Part shown: in pieces, positions 47,293 to 58,100 of the stretch
How the letters are laid out: each line of letters starts with the position of its first letter
How positions within the stretch are numbered: position 1 is the stretch's first letter
Source: Streptococcus oralis
GTDB taxonomy: Bacteria; Bacillota; Bacilli; Lactobacillales; Streptococcaceae
Direction of reading: 5' to 3'
Length of the DNA: 64,000 nt
Assembly (NCBI RefSeq): GCF_019929345.1
Contig: NZ_JAHZPJ010000013.1
Location: forward strand, 1 to 64,000
Notes under the pieces: model-generated
The model's database searches: none
Told to the model about the DNA's origin: nothing
Seen by the model: the letters and a program-made list of their open reading frames with translations, nothing else
Position numbers and translations under genes: made by a program

Positions 47293-48201
47293 ATGAGAAT
47301 TCAACAACTACACTATATTATCAAAATCGTCGAAACTGGCTCTATGAATGAAGCAGCCAAGCAACTCTTTATCACCCAACCCAGTCTCTCTAATGCCGTT
47401 CGAGACTTGGAAAATGAAATGGGTATTGAAATCTTTATCCGCAATCCCAAGGGCATTACCTTGACTCGTGATGGGATGGAGTTTCTCTCCTATGCCCGTC
47501 AGGTTGTCGAGCAAACCCAGCTTCTGGAGGAACGCTATAAAAACCCTGTCGCCCACCGCGAACTCTTTAGCGTTTCGTCTCAACACTATGCCTTTGTGGT
47601 CAACGCCTTTGTATCGCTACTTAAGAAAAGTGATATGGAAAAATACGAGCTTTTCCTTCGTGAAACTCGGACTTGGGAGATTATTGACGACGTCAAAAAC
47701 TTCCGTAGTGAGGTCGGTGTCCTCTTCTTAAACAGCTACAACCGTGATGTTTTAACGAAAATGCTGGATGACAACCACCTGCTTGCCCACCATCTCTTCA
47801 CAGCCCAGCCCCATATCTTTGTCAGCAAGACCAACCCTCTGGCAAAGAAAGATAAGGTGAAACTAGAAGACTTGGAGAACTTCCCTTACCTTAGTTATGA
47901 CCAAGGGACACACAATTCTTTCTACTTTTCGGAAGAGATTCTTTCACAAGAGCACCACAAGAAATCTATCGTGGTCAGCGACCGTGCCACCCTCTTTAAT
48001 CTCTTGATTGGTTTGGATGGTTATACCATTGCGACAGGGATTTTAAATAGCAACCTCAATGGAGACAATATCGTTTCCATTCCACTGGACATAGACGATC
48101 CCATTGAACTAGTCTATATCCAACATGAAAAAACCAGCCTATCCAAAATGGGCGAACGCTTTATCGAGTATCTACTTGAAGAAGTTCAGTTTGATAGTTG
48201 A
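47293..48201 (+). CDS. cpsY: LysR-family regulator (CpsY/MtaR type)
   Basis: DNA-binding regulator of 302 residues. HTH is SMNEAAKQLFITQPSLSNAVRDLE (about residues 17-40), followed by a co-inducer domain. The sequence fits the streptococcal CpsY/MtaR group that controls methionine transport and metabolism. Start ATG 47293 (MRIQQL); no ribosome binding site, 6 bases after the -10. The frame is open 12 codons upstream but without a start signal. Divergent from yqgQ. Confidence 0.88.
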   Translation: MRIQQLHYIIKIVETGSMNEAAKQLFITQPSLSNAVRDLENEMGIEIFIRNPKGITLTRDGMEFLSYARQVVEQTQLLEERYKNPVAHRELFSVSSQHYAFVVNAFVSLLKKSDMEKYELFLRETRTWEIIDDVKNFRSEVGVLFLNSYNRDVLTKMLDDNHLLAHHLFTAQPHIFVSKTNPLAKKDKVKLEDLENFPYLSYDQGTHNSFYFSEEILSQEHHKKSIVVSDRATLFNLLIGLDGYTIATGILNSNLNGDNIVSIPLDIDDPIELVYIQHEKTSLSKMGERFIEYLLEEVQFDS

Positions 48202-48226
48202 TAAACCATCAGACATATTTTATAAT
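48198..48226 (+). promoter_or_regulatory. Promoter of the choline-binding amidase
   Basis: TTGATA (48198-48203), 17-base spacer, TATAAT (48221-48226). The -35 overlaps the cpsY stop codon. Confidence 0.8.
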
Positions 48227-48258
48227 ATTTCTTAGAAAATAATGATTGGAGAATATCG

Positions 48259-50058
48259 TTGAAAAAGTTCATATTGGCAAGTGCTGTTGTCCTTTCAATG
48301 GCAGGATTTGTCCAAGCACCTATCTACGCCGAGGAAAGTAATGCTAATCCTCCTGCTACCACCGAACAAAGCAACTCTAAGGAAGATAAGAAGGATCTTT
48401 CAACTAAAACTGAGGAGGAGGTTGCAACACTTCCAAAAGACAGGACAAAAGAAGAACCCCCTAAAAAAGAAGGATGGCAGGAAGAAAATAAGCAGTGGCG
48501 TTTCTATGAAAACAATCAGCCCGTCCTCAAATGGAAAAAAATTCAAGATAAGTGGTACTATTTTGACCAAGAGGGAAATCGACTTAGTGATACTATCTTT
48601 GATGGCTATGTTCTCAATAAAGATGGGGTCATGGTAGAAAATAGTTGGGTAGATCTTGAAGGGAAATGGTACTACGCCAATGAGTCTGGAAAAATCATCC
48701 AGCAAAAATGGGAAAAAATCGGAGGAGTTTGGTACTACTTTGACAAAGATGGTATCATGCTCAGTCAGACAATCGTTGATGGCTACCTTCTCACTAAAAG
48801 TGGAGCTATGGCAGAGAGTGGCTGGGTGAGGGTTGACCAAAATTGGTATTATGTCACACCATCTGGCAGAATCTCACAAGACAAATGGGAAAAAGTAAAC
48901 GGTTCCTGGTATTATTTTGATAAAAACGGCGTGATGCTCAGCAAAACGACCGTTGGTGCTTACCTGCTCGGCAGTAGCGGGGCTATGGCGGAAAACTCTT
49001 GGGTGAAGATTGATCAAAATTGGTATTACGCTAATGAATATGGGAAATATAGCCAAGACAAATGGGAGAAAATCAAGGGAACTTGGTATGCTTTTGAACA
49101 AAATGGAGTCATGCTTTCCAATAAATGGAAAGGAAGCTACTACCTCAAATCTAGTGGAGCCATGGCTGAAAAAGAGTGGATCTTTGATAAGGCCTACAAC
49201 AGTTGGTTCTATCTAAAAGCGAATGGGACCTACGCGGCTCGTGAATGGATTGGAGCCTACTATCTCAAGTCTGGTGGTTATATGGCCAAGAATGAGTGGA
49301 TTTACGACGACTATTACAAGGCTCGTTACTATTTGGACGATAGCGGACATTATGTTTCAGGAACCTACAAGATAGATGGAAAGGAACATTTGTTCCAAAA
49401 ATACGGCCAATGGATTTCTGAAGTCTCAACAGAAGGTGGATTTGTAAAAGGCCAATACAGTAAAACTATCTTCCTAGATCCTGGACATGGTGGCCGGGAT
49501 TCCGGTGCCTTTTACTACAATGTCGCTGAAAAAGATCTCAACATGCAGATTTACCGTAAACTTCGTGCTAAGTTAGAAGAACTAGGCTACAAGGTTCTCA
49601 CTTCTCGTGATAGTGATATTGACGTTGACTTTATTACCGAACGTTCTCGCATGGTTAATAAAACCAACTCTGACATCTTTATCAGTATTCACTTCAATGC
49701 TACTGGTAGCTCATACTCAAAAGCGAGCGGTATTCAAACCTACTCCTATAGTGATGAACCTGATTATCCAAGTAAGATAAATAAGTACTGGCACAATCAC
49801 CCTGATCGTATGAGTGAAAGCAAACGCCTTGCTGCTGCTATCCACTCCTCACTCCTAGCTGAAACAGGAGCCAAGGATGCAGGCTTATTGGAAAGTAGCT
49901 TTGCCGTACTACGTGAAACAGCTAAACCAGCTGTCCTACTGGAACTTGGATATATGGATAATTTTACCGAAAGCCAACAAATCAGAGATAGCCACTACCA
50001 AGATAAGCTGGTGGCAGGCATTGTAAAAGGTATCCAAAAATATTACGCTGGTAAATAA
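48259..50058 (+). CDS. Secreted choline-binding N-acetylmuramoyl-L-alanine amidase (Amidase_3)
   Basis: Cell-wall hydrolase of 599 residues. A signal peptide (1-25) and low-complexity linker (26-70) are followed by about 13 choline-binding-type repeats (about 71-390, units such as WYYFDKDGIMLS and GAMAESGW), then a C-terminal Amidase_3 zinc domain (400-599) with DPGHGG (His410), EKDLN (Glu424), SIHFN (His478) and LLELGY (Glu562). The order is binding repeats first, enzyme last, unlike LytA. The start is TTG 48259 with GGAG 7 bases upstream. Confidence 0.92.
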   Translation: MKKFILASAVVLSMAGFVQAPIYAEESNANPPATTEQSNSKEDKKDLSTKTEEEVATLPKDRTKEEPPKKEGWQEENKQWRFYENNQPVLKWKKIQDKWYYFDQEGNRLSDTIFDGYVLNKDGVMVENSWVDLEGKWYYANESGKIIQQKWEKIGGVWYYFDKDGIMLSQTIVDGYLLTKSGAMAESGWVRVDQNWYYVTPSGRISQDKWEKVNGSWYYFDKNGVMLSKTTVGAYLLGSSGAMAENSWVKIDQNWYYANEYGKYSQDKWEKIKGTWYAFEQNGVMLSNKWKGSYYLKSSGAMAEKEWIFDKAYNSWFYLKANGTYAAREWIGAYYLKSGGYMAKNEWIYDDYYKARYYLDDSGHYVSGTYKIDGKEHLFQKYGQWISEVSTEGGFVKGQYSKTIFLDPGHGGRDSGAFYYNVAEKDLNMQIYRKLRAKLEELGYKVLTSRDSDIDVDFITERSRMVNKTNSDIFISIHFNATGSSYSKASGIQTYSYSDEPDYPSKINKYWHNHPDRMSESKRLAAAIHSSLLAETGAKDAGLLESSFAVLRETAKPAVLLELGYMDNFTESQQIRDSHYQDKLVAGIVKGIQKYYAGK

Positions 50059-50061
50059 CAA

Positions 50062-50090
50062 TAAAGTCTCGAGAAACCTCGAGACTTTTC
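50062..50090. terminator. Terminator after the amidase gene
   Basis: AAGTCTCGAG and CTCGAGACTT arms (about 50064-50073 and 50078-50087) with flanking A and T runs; it also borders the convergent gene's stop. Confidence 0.85.
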
Positions 50091-50407
50091 TATTTGTCTT
50101 CTTTTTTATCTTTATCAGGAAAGAGGTAGCCAAGTCCTACACAAGCTAGCACACCGGCACCAATCACCAAACCACTTGAAATTGGCAAAAGATCCAAGAT
50201 GGCATTTGCAATGATAAAGGCAATAATCAAGCACATGAAGCTAGCTTTGTAGTCTTTTTTTAAAAAGTTTTCTAGCGCGAAATAGAGGAACAATCCAACT
50301 GGAATCAGTGACCAGAGGTTGATATCTAAACTTGGCCATCCAACAGAACCTAAATACAATACGAGCGCTGCTGCTACTAAGAATACAAGTCCTAATAATT
50401 TTTTCAT
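50090..50407 (-). CDS. Small LiaI/LiaF-like membrane protein
   Basis: Protein of 105 residues with three or four hydrophobic helices and a charged end (FPDKDKKEDK). The toothless SLDINLWSLIPVGLFLYFALE segment resembles the membrane part of LiaF-type envelope-stress proteins, but there is no LiaF C-terminal domain. Start ATG 50407 (MKKLLGL) after GGAG; a longer frame to 50509 is unsupported. Function unknown. Confidence 0.7.
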   Translation of the reverse strand: MKKLLGLVFLVAAALVLYLGSVGWPSLDINLWSLIPVGLFLYFALENFLKKDYKASFMCLIIAFIIANAILDLLPISSGLVIGAGVLACVGLGYLFPDKDKKEDK

Positions 50408-50570
50408 TTTTTGTCTCCATTTTCTTTTTTTATTGACTTGAGTTATCTGATACTGACTCCTCACATCCCTTACATGAATCATTATAGCAGAGGATTTTTT
50501 CAAGAACAAGGCCTTTTGCCTATCTGGTCTATATCTCGGTCTAAGTGGTTGAATAGTAGTGATAAAGAAA

Positions 50571-50601
50571 GAAGCCCATTAGGGCTTCTTGATTTTGCCG
50601 A
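50571..50601 (-). repeat. Orphan copy of tRNA-Thr 3' end plus terminator
   Basis: Matches 51791-51821 at 28 of 31 bases, including the last six bases (TCGGCA on the minus strand) of the tRNA and the hairpin AAGCCC/GGGCTT. It can act as a terminator for the 287-residue gene upstream of it. Confidence 0.75.
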
Positions 50602-50648
50602 GTACAAGAGCAGTTCTGAACGATGATAATCTAAAGTTTGATTCTAAA

Positions 50649-51512
50649 CTAGTTTTTCTTTTTCTTAGATTCTAGAGAAGATTTGATTGCTTCACGATCA
50701 GCTTGCAGTTGAGCTAAATTCTTTTCTTCTTCCTCAAGTTTACTGGTATCTGGTTTCACACGATAGTAAACATCTTCTGGTTTCATTAACATCGCTTCAT
50801 ATTGTTGTCCAGAAAAAAGTCTTTCCTCAGCATGATTACTTTTATCCGTAATCTTTCCATCATCACCAGGTTGCATAACAACTCCACTTGGAACAGCAAC
50901 TACTACAAATCCTCCAGCAACAGAATCTTTTACCCATGCACTGATAGACGCTGTCTCAGGGTTACGACTATCTTGACCTTTTGATACCTTTAATCCAACT
51001 ACAGATTCGTACTTTTGATCATTTGTAAACCAAGTCGCATCTACTTCTCCAGAATTCGTAATAATGTATTCATTGCCAGATTGACTACGCCAAGTGCCTT
51101 CTAAACTAGACAAATCATTGTTCTTGATTGCTTCAATATCTAGTTTTGGAACGGCAGTTTCTTTCTTTAGCTTGCTAACAAGTGCTTCTGCTTCAGTAAT
51201 CTTGGTGTCCAAATCAGCCAGTTGATTCTTGAGTTTTTGAATTTCCTCTTGTTTATCCTTATCAGTCTCATCCGTTTTTCCTTGGCTTGTAGACGCTTGA
51301 CTTGTTGTCTCTGTAGTTGAAACTGAAGACGATGCTTGATTTGACTCTTTCTTTCCAATCAGAGAATATGAGAAAATACTTACTAGGATTAGAGCAACCA
51401 AAATACCGAGGACTATCCCGATATAGATTTTTATATTTGGAGCCGACTTTGATTCAGACCGCTTAGGTCCATTGACCTCTTCAAATTGTTTTTCCCGTTC
51501 TTTCTTATTCAT
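50649..51512 (-). CDS. Membrane-anchored extracytoplasmic protein with DUF6287-like domain
   Basis: Protein of 287 residues: cytoplasmic charged N-terminus, one span (about 28-50), a Ser/Thr-rich linker, a coiled coil (about 88-118), then a compact domain starting SSLEGTWRSQSGNEYIITNSG, and a second Lys/Glu coiled coil at the end. The domain resembles DUF6287 from memory. It is flanked by the two copies of the tRNA-Thr end, so it may be an insertion. Ribosome binding site AAGGAGAAA. Confidence 0.65.
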   Translation of the reverse strand: MNKKEREKQFEEVNGPKRSESKSAPNIKIYIGIVLGILVALILVSIFSYSLIGKKESNQASSSVSTTETTSQASTSQGKTDETDKDKQEEIQKLKNQLADLDTKITEAEALVSKLKKETAVPKLDIEAIKNNDLSSLEGTWRSQSGNEYIITNSGEVDATWFTNDQKYESVVGLKVSKGQDSRNPETASISAWVKDSVAGGFVVVAVPSGVVMQPGDDGKITDKSNHAEERLFSGQQYEAMLMKPEDVYYRVKPDTSKLEEEEKNLAQLQADREAIKSSLESKKKKN

Positions 51513-51677
51513 AATTTTCTCCTTTTTGATTTATATTCAGGCAAGCTTACGAGACTTCATTCGTTACTATCCATGAATTTTTATGACTTTTTTAAAAAAT
51601 CTAAGCAAAAATTGCTAGAATAATTCACTATAAAAACATCTCTAGATTGGTAGCAAAACAAGTATTTATTACAATAC

Positions 51678-51686
51678 ATTATACCA
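51678..51686 (-). promoter_or_regulatory. Extended -10 promoter of the DUF6287-like gene
   Basis: TGGTATAAT on the minus strand (TATAAT at 51683-51678), giving a leader of about 160 bases. Confidence 0.5.
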
Positions 51687-51782
51687 CAAAATATAAACTA
51701 CCGTTTGTAATTATTTTTTCATAAGTCGAAGGTATGTTTTTTAAACAGAAGCCATCTCAAATATTTCATCTTTTCTGTGTTT

Positions 51783-51813
51783 ACAAAAAAGAAACCCATT
51801 AGGGCTTCTTCAT
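51783..51813 (-). terminator. Terminator of tRNA-Thr
   Basis: AGAAGCCC-TAAT-GGGTTTCT on the minus strand followed by a T-run, starting 3 bases after the tRNA 3' end. Confidence 0.85.
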
Positions 51814-51815
51814 TC

Positions 51816-51888
51816 TGCCGATTGCAGGGATCGAACCTGTGACCTACGCGTTACGAGTGCGTTGCTCTACCAACTGAGCTAAATCGGC
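51816..51888 (-). tRNA. tRNA-Thr(CGU)
   Basis: A 73-base cloverleaf on the minus strand. Acceptor GCCGATT pairs with AATCGGC, discriminator A. The T-arm reads GGTTCGATCC, the D-arm AGCTCAGTTGGTAGAGC. The anticodon loop CTCGTAA gives anticodon CGU, decoding ACG. CCA is not encoded. Its own promoter and terminator are present, so it is a single-gene unit. Confidence 0.95.
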
Positions 51889-51900
51889 GACTACTCTTTT

Positions 51901-51928
51901 AGTATAGCACTCTGAAAATAGATGTCAA
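51901..51928 (-). promoter_or_regulatory. Promoter of tRNA-Thr
   Basis: TTGACA (51928-51923), 16-base spacer, TATACT (51906-51901) on the minus strand. Confidence 0.8.
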
Positions 51929-51948
51929 GAGATTTTCATCACCATTAG

Positions 51949-51976
51949 AAAAAGCCTGTCCTGAGACAAGGCTTTT
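51949..51976 (-). terminator. Terminator of prtA
   Basis: AAAAGCCTGTC and GACAAGGCTTTT arms around CTGA (51950-51975), T-run on the minus strand. It lies 137 bases past the prtA stop; the intervening stretch has no feature I recognise. Confidence 0.75.
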
Positions 51977-52112
51977 ATATATATCTCTTTAAAATCTCCC
52001 ATTTTCATAGAAATCTAAATAATATATTTATAAATCAATATTTTCACAAAACTATGTCATCACCTCACTATCTAATCTCAGTACATAAACCATTTTTTCT
52101 ATAGCTTTTGTC

Positions 52113-55100
52113 TTAATCTTTATTTTTTTTCTTCAATCCAAGAAAAGCTCCTACTATAAACATTATTCCGGCAGCTAATAGTGTCTGGGCTCCGCTTGCT
52201 GTTCCGGTTTTTGGCAACTCATTAGGATTGTTAATAGTTGATTTACTATTGATGTTGGTATTTTTATTAGTTAAGTTCCCTTTTTCATTTAGATAAACTT
52301 TCTTGTTAATTTCAAAGTTTTTATCATTTTCATCAGAAACAATACTGTTGACATCATTAGTTGAATCAGATTGTGTTTTTTCTTTCTTTTTCGATACATC
52401 AAAAGTAGGTTTATTTTCCTCCTCCTTTTTCTCCTCTATTTTCTTGAATACAGGTTTTATAAAGGTATCTTTTGATAGATTAAGAACATAGCCGGCGTCT
52501 TTTTTCCCTTCGAAACCAGAAATTTCCCAACCATCAAATTGGTATCCTTTTTCTAATTCACCCTTATAGACAGGTAACATAAAATCTTCTTCCGACACTA
52601 TCGTTGAACTCATTTCTTTTCCATTTTGAATGGTCACGGTTACCCTATGAGGTTTTAGTTCGCTTACCTCCCCCGTATCTTTGTTTAAAATGAATTCTTT
52701 TACGGTTGTATTTCTTGCAAAATCTTTTACAACAATCTTAATGTTTAGTGTCTTATCTGTTAGTTGTTTAATATCATTAAATGATTTATATTCTTTTCCA
52801 TTTACATAAATATGTTGTTCTTGAATCTCACCATCGAATCCATTATTTCTTTTATCATTGATGTTAAAGACTACAGATTTTCCGTTAGCATATTCGATAC
52901 TAGTATTTCCCTTAGGATCAATGCTTACTTCAGGTTTTACATTATCATATAAGAATTGATAGTGTACTCCAACCGCTTTCGCATTCAAATCGCTATAGCC
53001 AGTTTGAAGATAAACATTTCCATCCATATCTGTTACCTTATCTGGAAATCCGTTTGCTTTATAGTCTTTCATTCCCCAGTCCATGATGTCACCGTCTTTA
53101 ACATTAAGCTTAATGTTAAAATCTCTAGTGTTATCAATGTGTAAATCTCCATAGATTAAATAATTATCTACAACCGATTCATTAACTCTCAACTCCCAGT
53201 TAAAACCACCCTTATCAGAAATCTTACCTCTTAAATAGAATTCTGGATTTCGTACATAAATTTTATTAGTTTTAGATGGATTAAAGTAGTTCTTGTCCAT
53301 TGAAAGATTTACTGGTTTTGCATCAATAAATAACGTAGAGCCATCTTCTTTTATAGCTTCGATGTTGGACTTATCCTCTCCTGTGTACTCTTTACCATCC
53401 TTACCAAATAATACCAGTTTAGAAGGATCTGTCACAAGATTGCCATCTTTATCGATTGCCTCCCCTTTATCATTCATTTTAAATGTAAACACTTGATATC
53501 TTACAATGTTAAAGCCGTCCAAAGCCGACATTAATACTGATTGAGTACTTCTTCCATCTTCAACATTTCTACTATCAGCATAAATTGTTGTTTCTGATAA
53601 GACTCTTAGATTAGGATTGGCCTTTTGGATTTTTGCTATATCTTCCTTGCTATAGACTCCATTCCCTTCTAACATATCCGTTTTCCCAGGATTATAGGTA
53701 GTCACTTTTAGTGCATAGCCTTTTCTTAGAATGATGTTATCCTTTAACAGATATTGTTGTTTTTCTGAATCAGAATAGATTTTACCAGATTCCATGTCCG
53801 TTAAATTGTTTGGTTTATTTTTTGAAAGATCTCCTTCTCCTAATTCTATTACATTCCCATAACTTGATGCATACGGATATTCTGATTTAGTTTCTTTAAT
53901 TTTTTCAGGCATTCTAATTTTAGTTTCAGCTTTTATCCGACCATCATCTTTAACAAAGAATCTCATATCTCCTGCAAAAGCTAATCCATCCACAATATCA
54001 TTAATATTAGCGTATAAATCAAATGTCATCGTTTTTGAGTGGGAATCATACTTGGTCGTTTTGATTTCTATAGATTTATAGTTATTTCCATAATATACCT
54101 TGGCATTTTTAGAAACATTACTGATCTTTCCAAGAATTTCAAAGTGTCCATCTTTAGATGGGTTTAGAATGCCATAAATTTTTGATTTGATTTCATCAAG
54201 TTTTTCAGTTTCATATTCTAAGGCACTACCATCATCATATGCAATGATATTTCCCTTATCATCGTATTTATAATCGTATTCCTCTATTCTCTTACCAGTT
54301 TCACTTGTAAAGTCATCAACTTCTCTAAATTTCTTTTTAATGAGTTTCTTTAAATCTTTGCTTTCAAAGTCTCTAATTGTTGAAATTGTTTTATGAATAG
54401 TCAAGCTAGATTTTTCTTCGGTAGCCTCTTCATTTTCTTGATGATGTTCTACTTCCGTTGTATCTTTTTTAAGACTATCCTCTTTTCTATTTTCTAAATT
54501 TTTAAATTTAGATTCGGAAATCTCGCCAAGCTTTTGGTATTTAGATGAATCTTGATCAGGATCTACTAGATAATAGGAAATCATCCCCTTTTCATCAGCA
54601 TGATCAGCAAATTTAATTCTATGAATCTTTGTGAAATTGCTAGAACCGTCTAATGCAATCACTTCAATGATTTTGCCTCTTAAATCTCCTGCACCTTTAA
54701 TTTCATAAATGGTATTTCCGTCTTTGTCAAGTTTCCTATTTCTTCCTTGACCCTCACCTGCATAAGTTACTTCAAGATTTTTCTCAACCTCTCCATCTTC
54801 ATTAACAAGAGCGGCGCCAGCATACCAAACTTCATTGGCAATCTCGTCAAATTTTTCAGGATGTTCTTTTTGATCTCTCGCAAATAGCGTTTCATTCTTA
54901 TATTGCTCTTTGACCTTGTGATAAGTATCCTTTGTAATTAACTTAATTTTTTCAGGATTTGAAAAATCAATTGAAACAATCTTTGGAGGTGTGTTATCAA
55001 TTTTTACAGGAATATAGGAAACTTGCCATGGGTAATCCTTGGTTAATCTATATTTAAATTTATAGAAATATTGGCCTTCCGCAATCGGTTCAAATTGTCC

Positions 55101-58100
55101 TCGTATCTTAGTAGCAGGATCTTTTTTGTCATTACTTTCTGGGGCATTTTCTTCTCTACCTCTAGGGTTATAAATGAGTCCATCCCATTTCAAGTCACCC
55201 CAAACTTTTAGTTTAGATGATTTAATGCCCTTTGCATCATTTCTTTTAGAGTTTAAAATTCCTTTAATAAAGTGTTCTCTCGAAATGACTTTTAAGTCTC
55301 TTTGATTTTCTCCTTCTTTATTTGTATTTACTATTGAAATCACTCCTTCTTCTGCACTTCTTAATACAAGTGGAGAAGGCGTTAATCCTCTCTCAAGTTG
55401 AGCATCTTGAGGATTTCCATTTGAATCTAAAGGATAAATTTTAGCAATATTAGAACCACTTGATGACGGTGCGTTGATTCCTTCGTTATTGAAAGCAAAT
55501 AATTCTGGATTTTGATCTAGGGATGTTATATTTTTATCTTTTCTATTTTGTATAACTCCTGCTGGATTAAATTTATCTATACCATGTTCTCCACCAATCC
55601 CCTTATTTAAGGTACCTGGAATTTTTGGTTTACCATCATCATCATAACCTTCCATCGCTTTTGATTTTGACCCTTCTTCCCAGGCCCATTTATCAAGGAT
55701 TGGTTCGTGGTTCCAATTCCCTGCAAATCCCATTAGAGGCATCGATAAAGAAGGTTGGAAATTTATTTTCTTCCCGTTGGAGTTTAGAGCTTCCATTTCT
55801 TCCACTGACTCAAAATGAATAAATGATTCTACAAATTTATTTTTATTTTTTGCTTCTCCAACATTTATAACTGCATTTAAATCAAAGCTGGAATTTGGGC
55901 CTATAGTGAAAGTGTCATGCTCAAATGTGATATTTGCTCCTTTGACTTTTTCTGGGTGAATTTCTGGAACAATTTGCTTCCCGTCCGGAGATTTTTCATC
56001 TTTATATGTTTCATCGAGTTTTAGTCTATCAGTTAGAGCATCTGTAGTTACAGTTGATGCAGAAACTTTAAATGTTAAAGGTCTGTTTGAGGTATTGTGA
56101 AGCTTAATTGTAAAGTATTTTTTATCACCTTTTATTTCTTTAAGAGAAATGGAACCATATGAATTTACCAAACCTTTAGAATCTGTATTTTTGAAAGTTG
56201 CTACAACTTCATTTCTCAAAGCGTTGGCAACATTAATTAGTCCCGCTCCCTGCTGTCTAGGCGATGCAAAGTATTGACTCTTTTCTTTCCAAGAGGTTGC
56301 ATCCATCATAGGTCTTGCAGTATTTTGTAGAGCTATTTTTGTAAGACTTGTAAGGTCTATTTTGTCATCTCCCTTAAGATTTTTCAAGACAGGTCTTTCA
56401 AGCAATTCCTTTAATTTGGGTCGAATCAAAACAGTAGAAGCTGCTACAATTGGAGTTGCCATGCTAGTTCCTGACATATAACCATAAGTAGATTTACCAT
56501 TAATAACATTTAGAGTGGATTTAATATTTTTACCAGGTGCTGAAACATCCGGTTTTAAAAGCAAATCTGTTCTTGGCCCCCAAGATGTAGACCCTGCTGG
56601 AACTATAATATCTTCTTTATAAAGTTCTTTGTCTGTGTCAGGTGCAAATTTAAAGTCAATTTCTTTTTCATCACCTACATTCGGTTTATTAGAATTATAG
56701 CTTTCCATATCAATTGGATAGTATTGTTCTAAGTTATCTTTAAAATCTTCCTTATTATTTCTTTTAACTTCAGTTTTTTTATCAGGGTTAATCATGTTCC
56801 ATAATTTTACACCATCATCTCCTGAAATTGAAAATACTTGACTTTTAGTCCCTTCATCCGCTTCATATCCCATAGCTGGAAGGTCTGTCCAATTATCTCT
56901 ATTGTAGTAATTTACAGTATTTACAACCATAATGGCACGTGCGCCTTTATCCATAGCTCTTTTAAAAGCATCTTTTAAATCCTTGGTATAAATTCTATCC
57001 ATTACTGCAATTTTGCCCTTAAGATCCAATCCTATCAAATCTTGGTCTTGACCTTTGCCTATATATACAAATTTTAATTTATTTGGAGTTTTTGACCCAT
57101 CCTCATTTGTTAGGATTTTATTTTTATCGAAAAAAGCTCCTATATTTCTGTATTTAAAACTTTGTCCTCCAATGTTAACCTTATCAAACTCAATGGTTTG
57201 ATTTTTAGCAGAAGCGACCGCTATTGCATCTTCATGTGCGGCAGTTCGTGTTACATTTCCAGTATCTGTCATTTTCAGATTATTATTGGCTACTAAATCC
57301 CAAGAAGAACTTGAAGCAGAAGTCGCAAAGTTACCTGTAGCAACAACCATTGGGATTCCTGCTTTTCTTAATGCTCTAATAGCCTCCCAATATTTCTCGC
57401 CTACAAGACCTGTTCCTGTAAAACCAGATGATACCGAAACAACATCGACATTGTGTTTGATCGAATCTTCAATAGCATGAAACATTGTTTCATCACCCGC
57501 AAACCCAGATACTGCGTCAGAGTACATTTTATAAGAGAAAATTTGTGCATTAGGCGCAATTCCATCTATGCCATTAAAGTTCTTGATGTCTTTTTCAGTA
57601 TCATTTCCAGCAAGAATCCCTGCAATATGCATCCCATGTGGGTCAAAATAATCCCTTCCATCATCATATTTTTCTACAGTGATTTTACCACCATTATAAT
57701 AATTGAACGCATGAGGGATTTTATCACTCAACCAATAATTTTTATCAGTGCCTTTTAAATCCTCTTTTTTAAATTTCATTGAGTCTTTGGCATCATCATC
57801 GATCCTCATAGCCTTATGCCTATAATCTGTTCCAGTATCGATATTTGAAATGACCATACCTCTACCATCAAAATTTTTCCCGAATGGAGCATTAATAGAC
57901 TTTAGGTAATCAATAGCTTCCTCAACTCCAATTTCCTTTCTGGCATGATTCAACATTGGTTGGAGTTTTTGTGATCGTTCAACCGACGAAACACCTTCTA
58001 TTTGTTTAATTTTGTCCAAATTATCTGGAGTTGTTTCAATGGCGGTGCCATTAAAAATTGTATTATAGGTATATAAAACTTTTGTATCCTTAAGATTGGA

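Noticed and set aside
48520..49440. Repeated blocks in the amidase gene as a possible CRISPR or satellite array
   Set aside because: The repeats are in-frame choline-binding units with codon variation, not identical spaced repeats.
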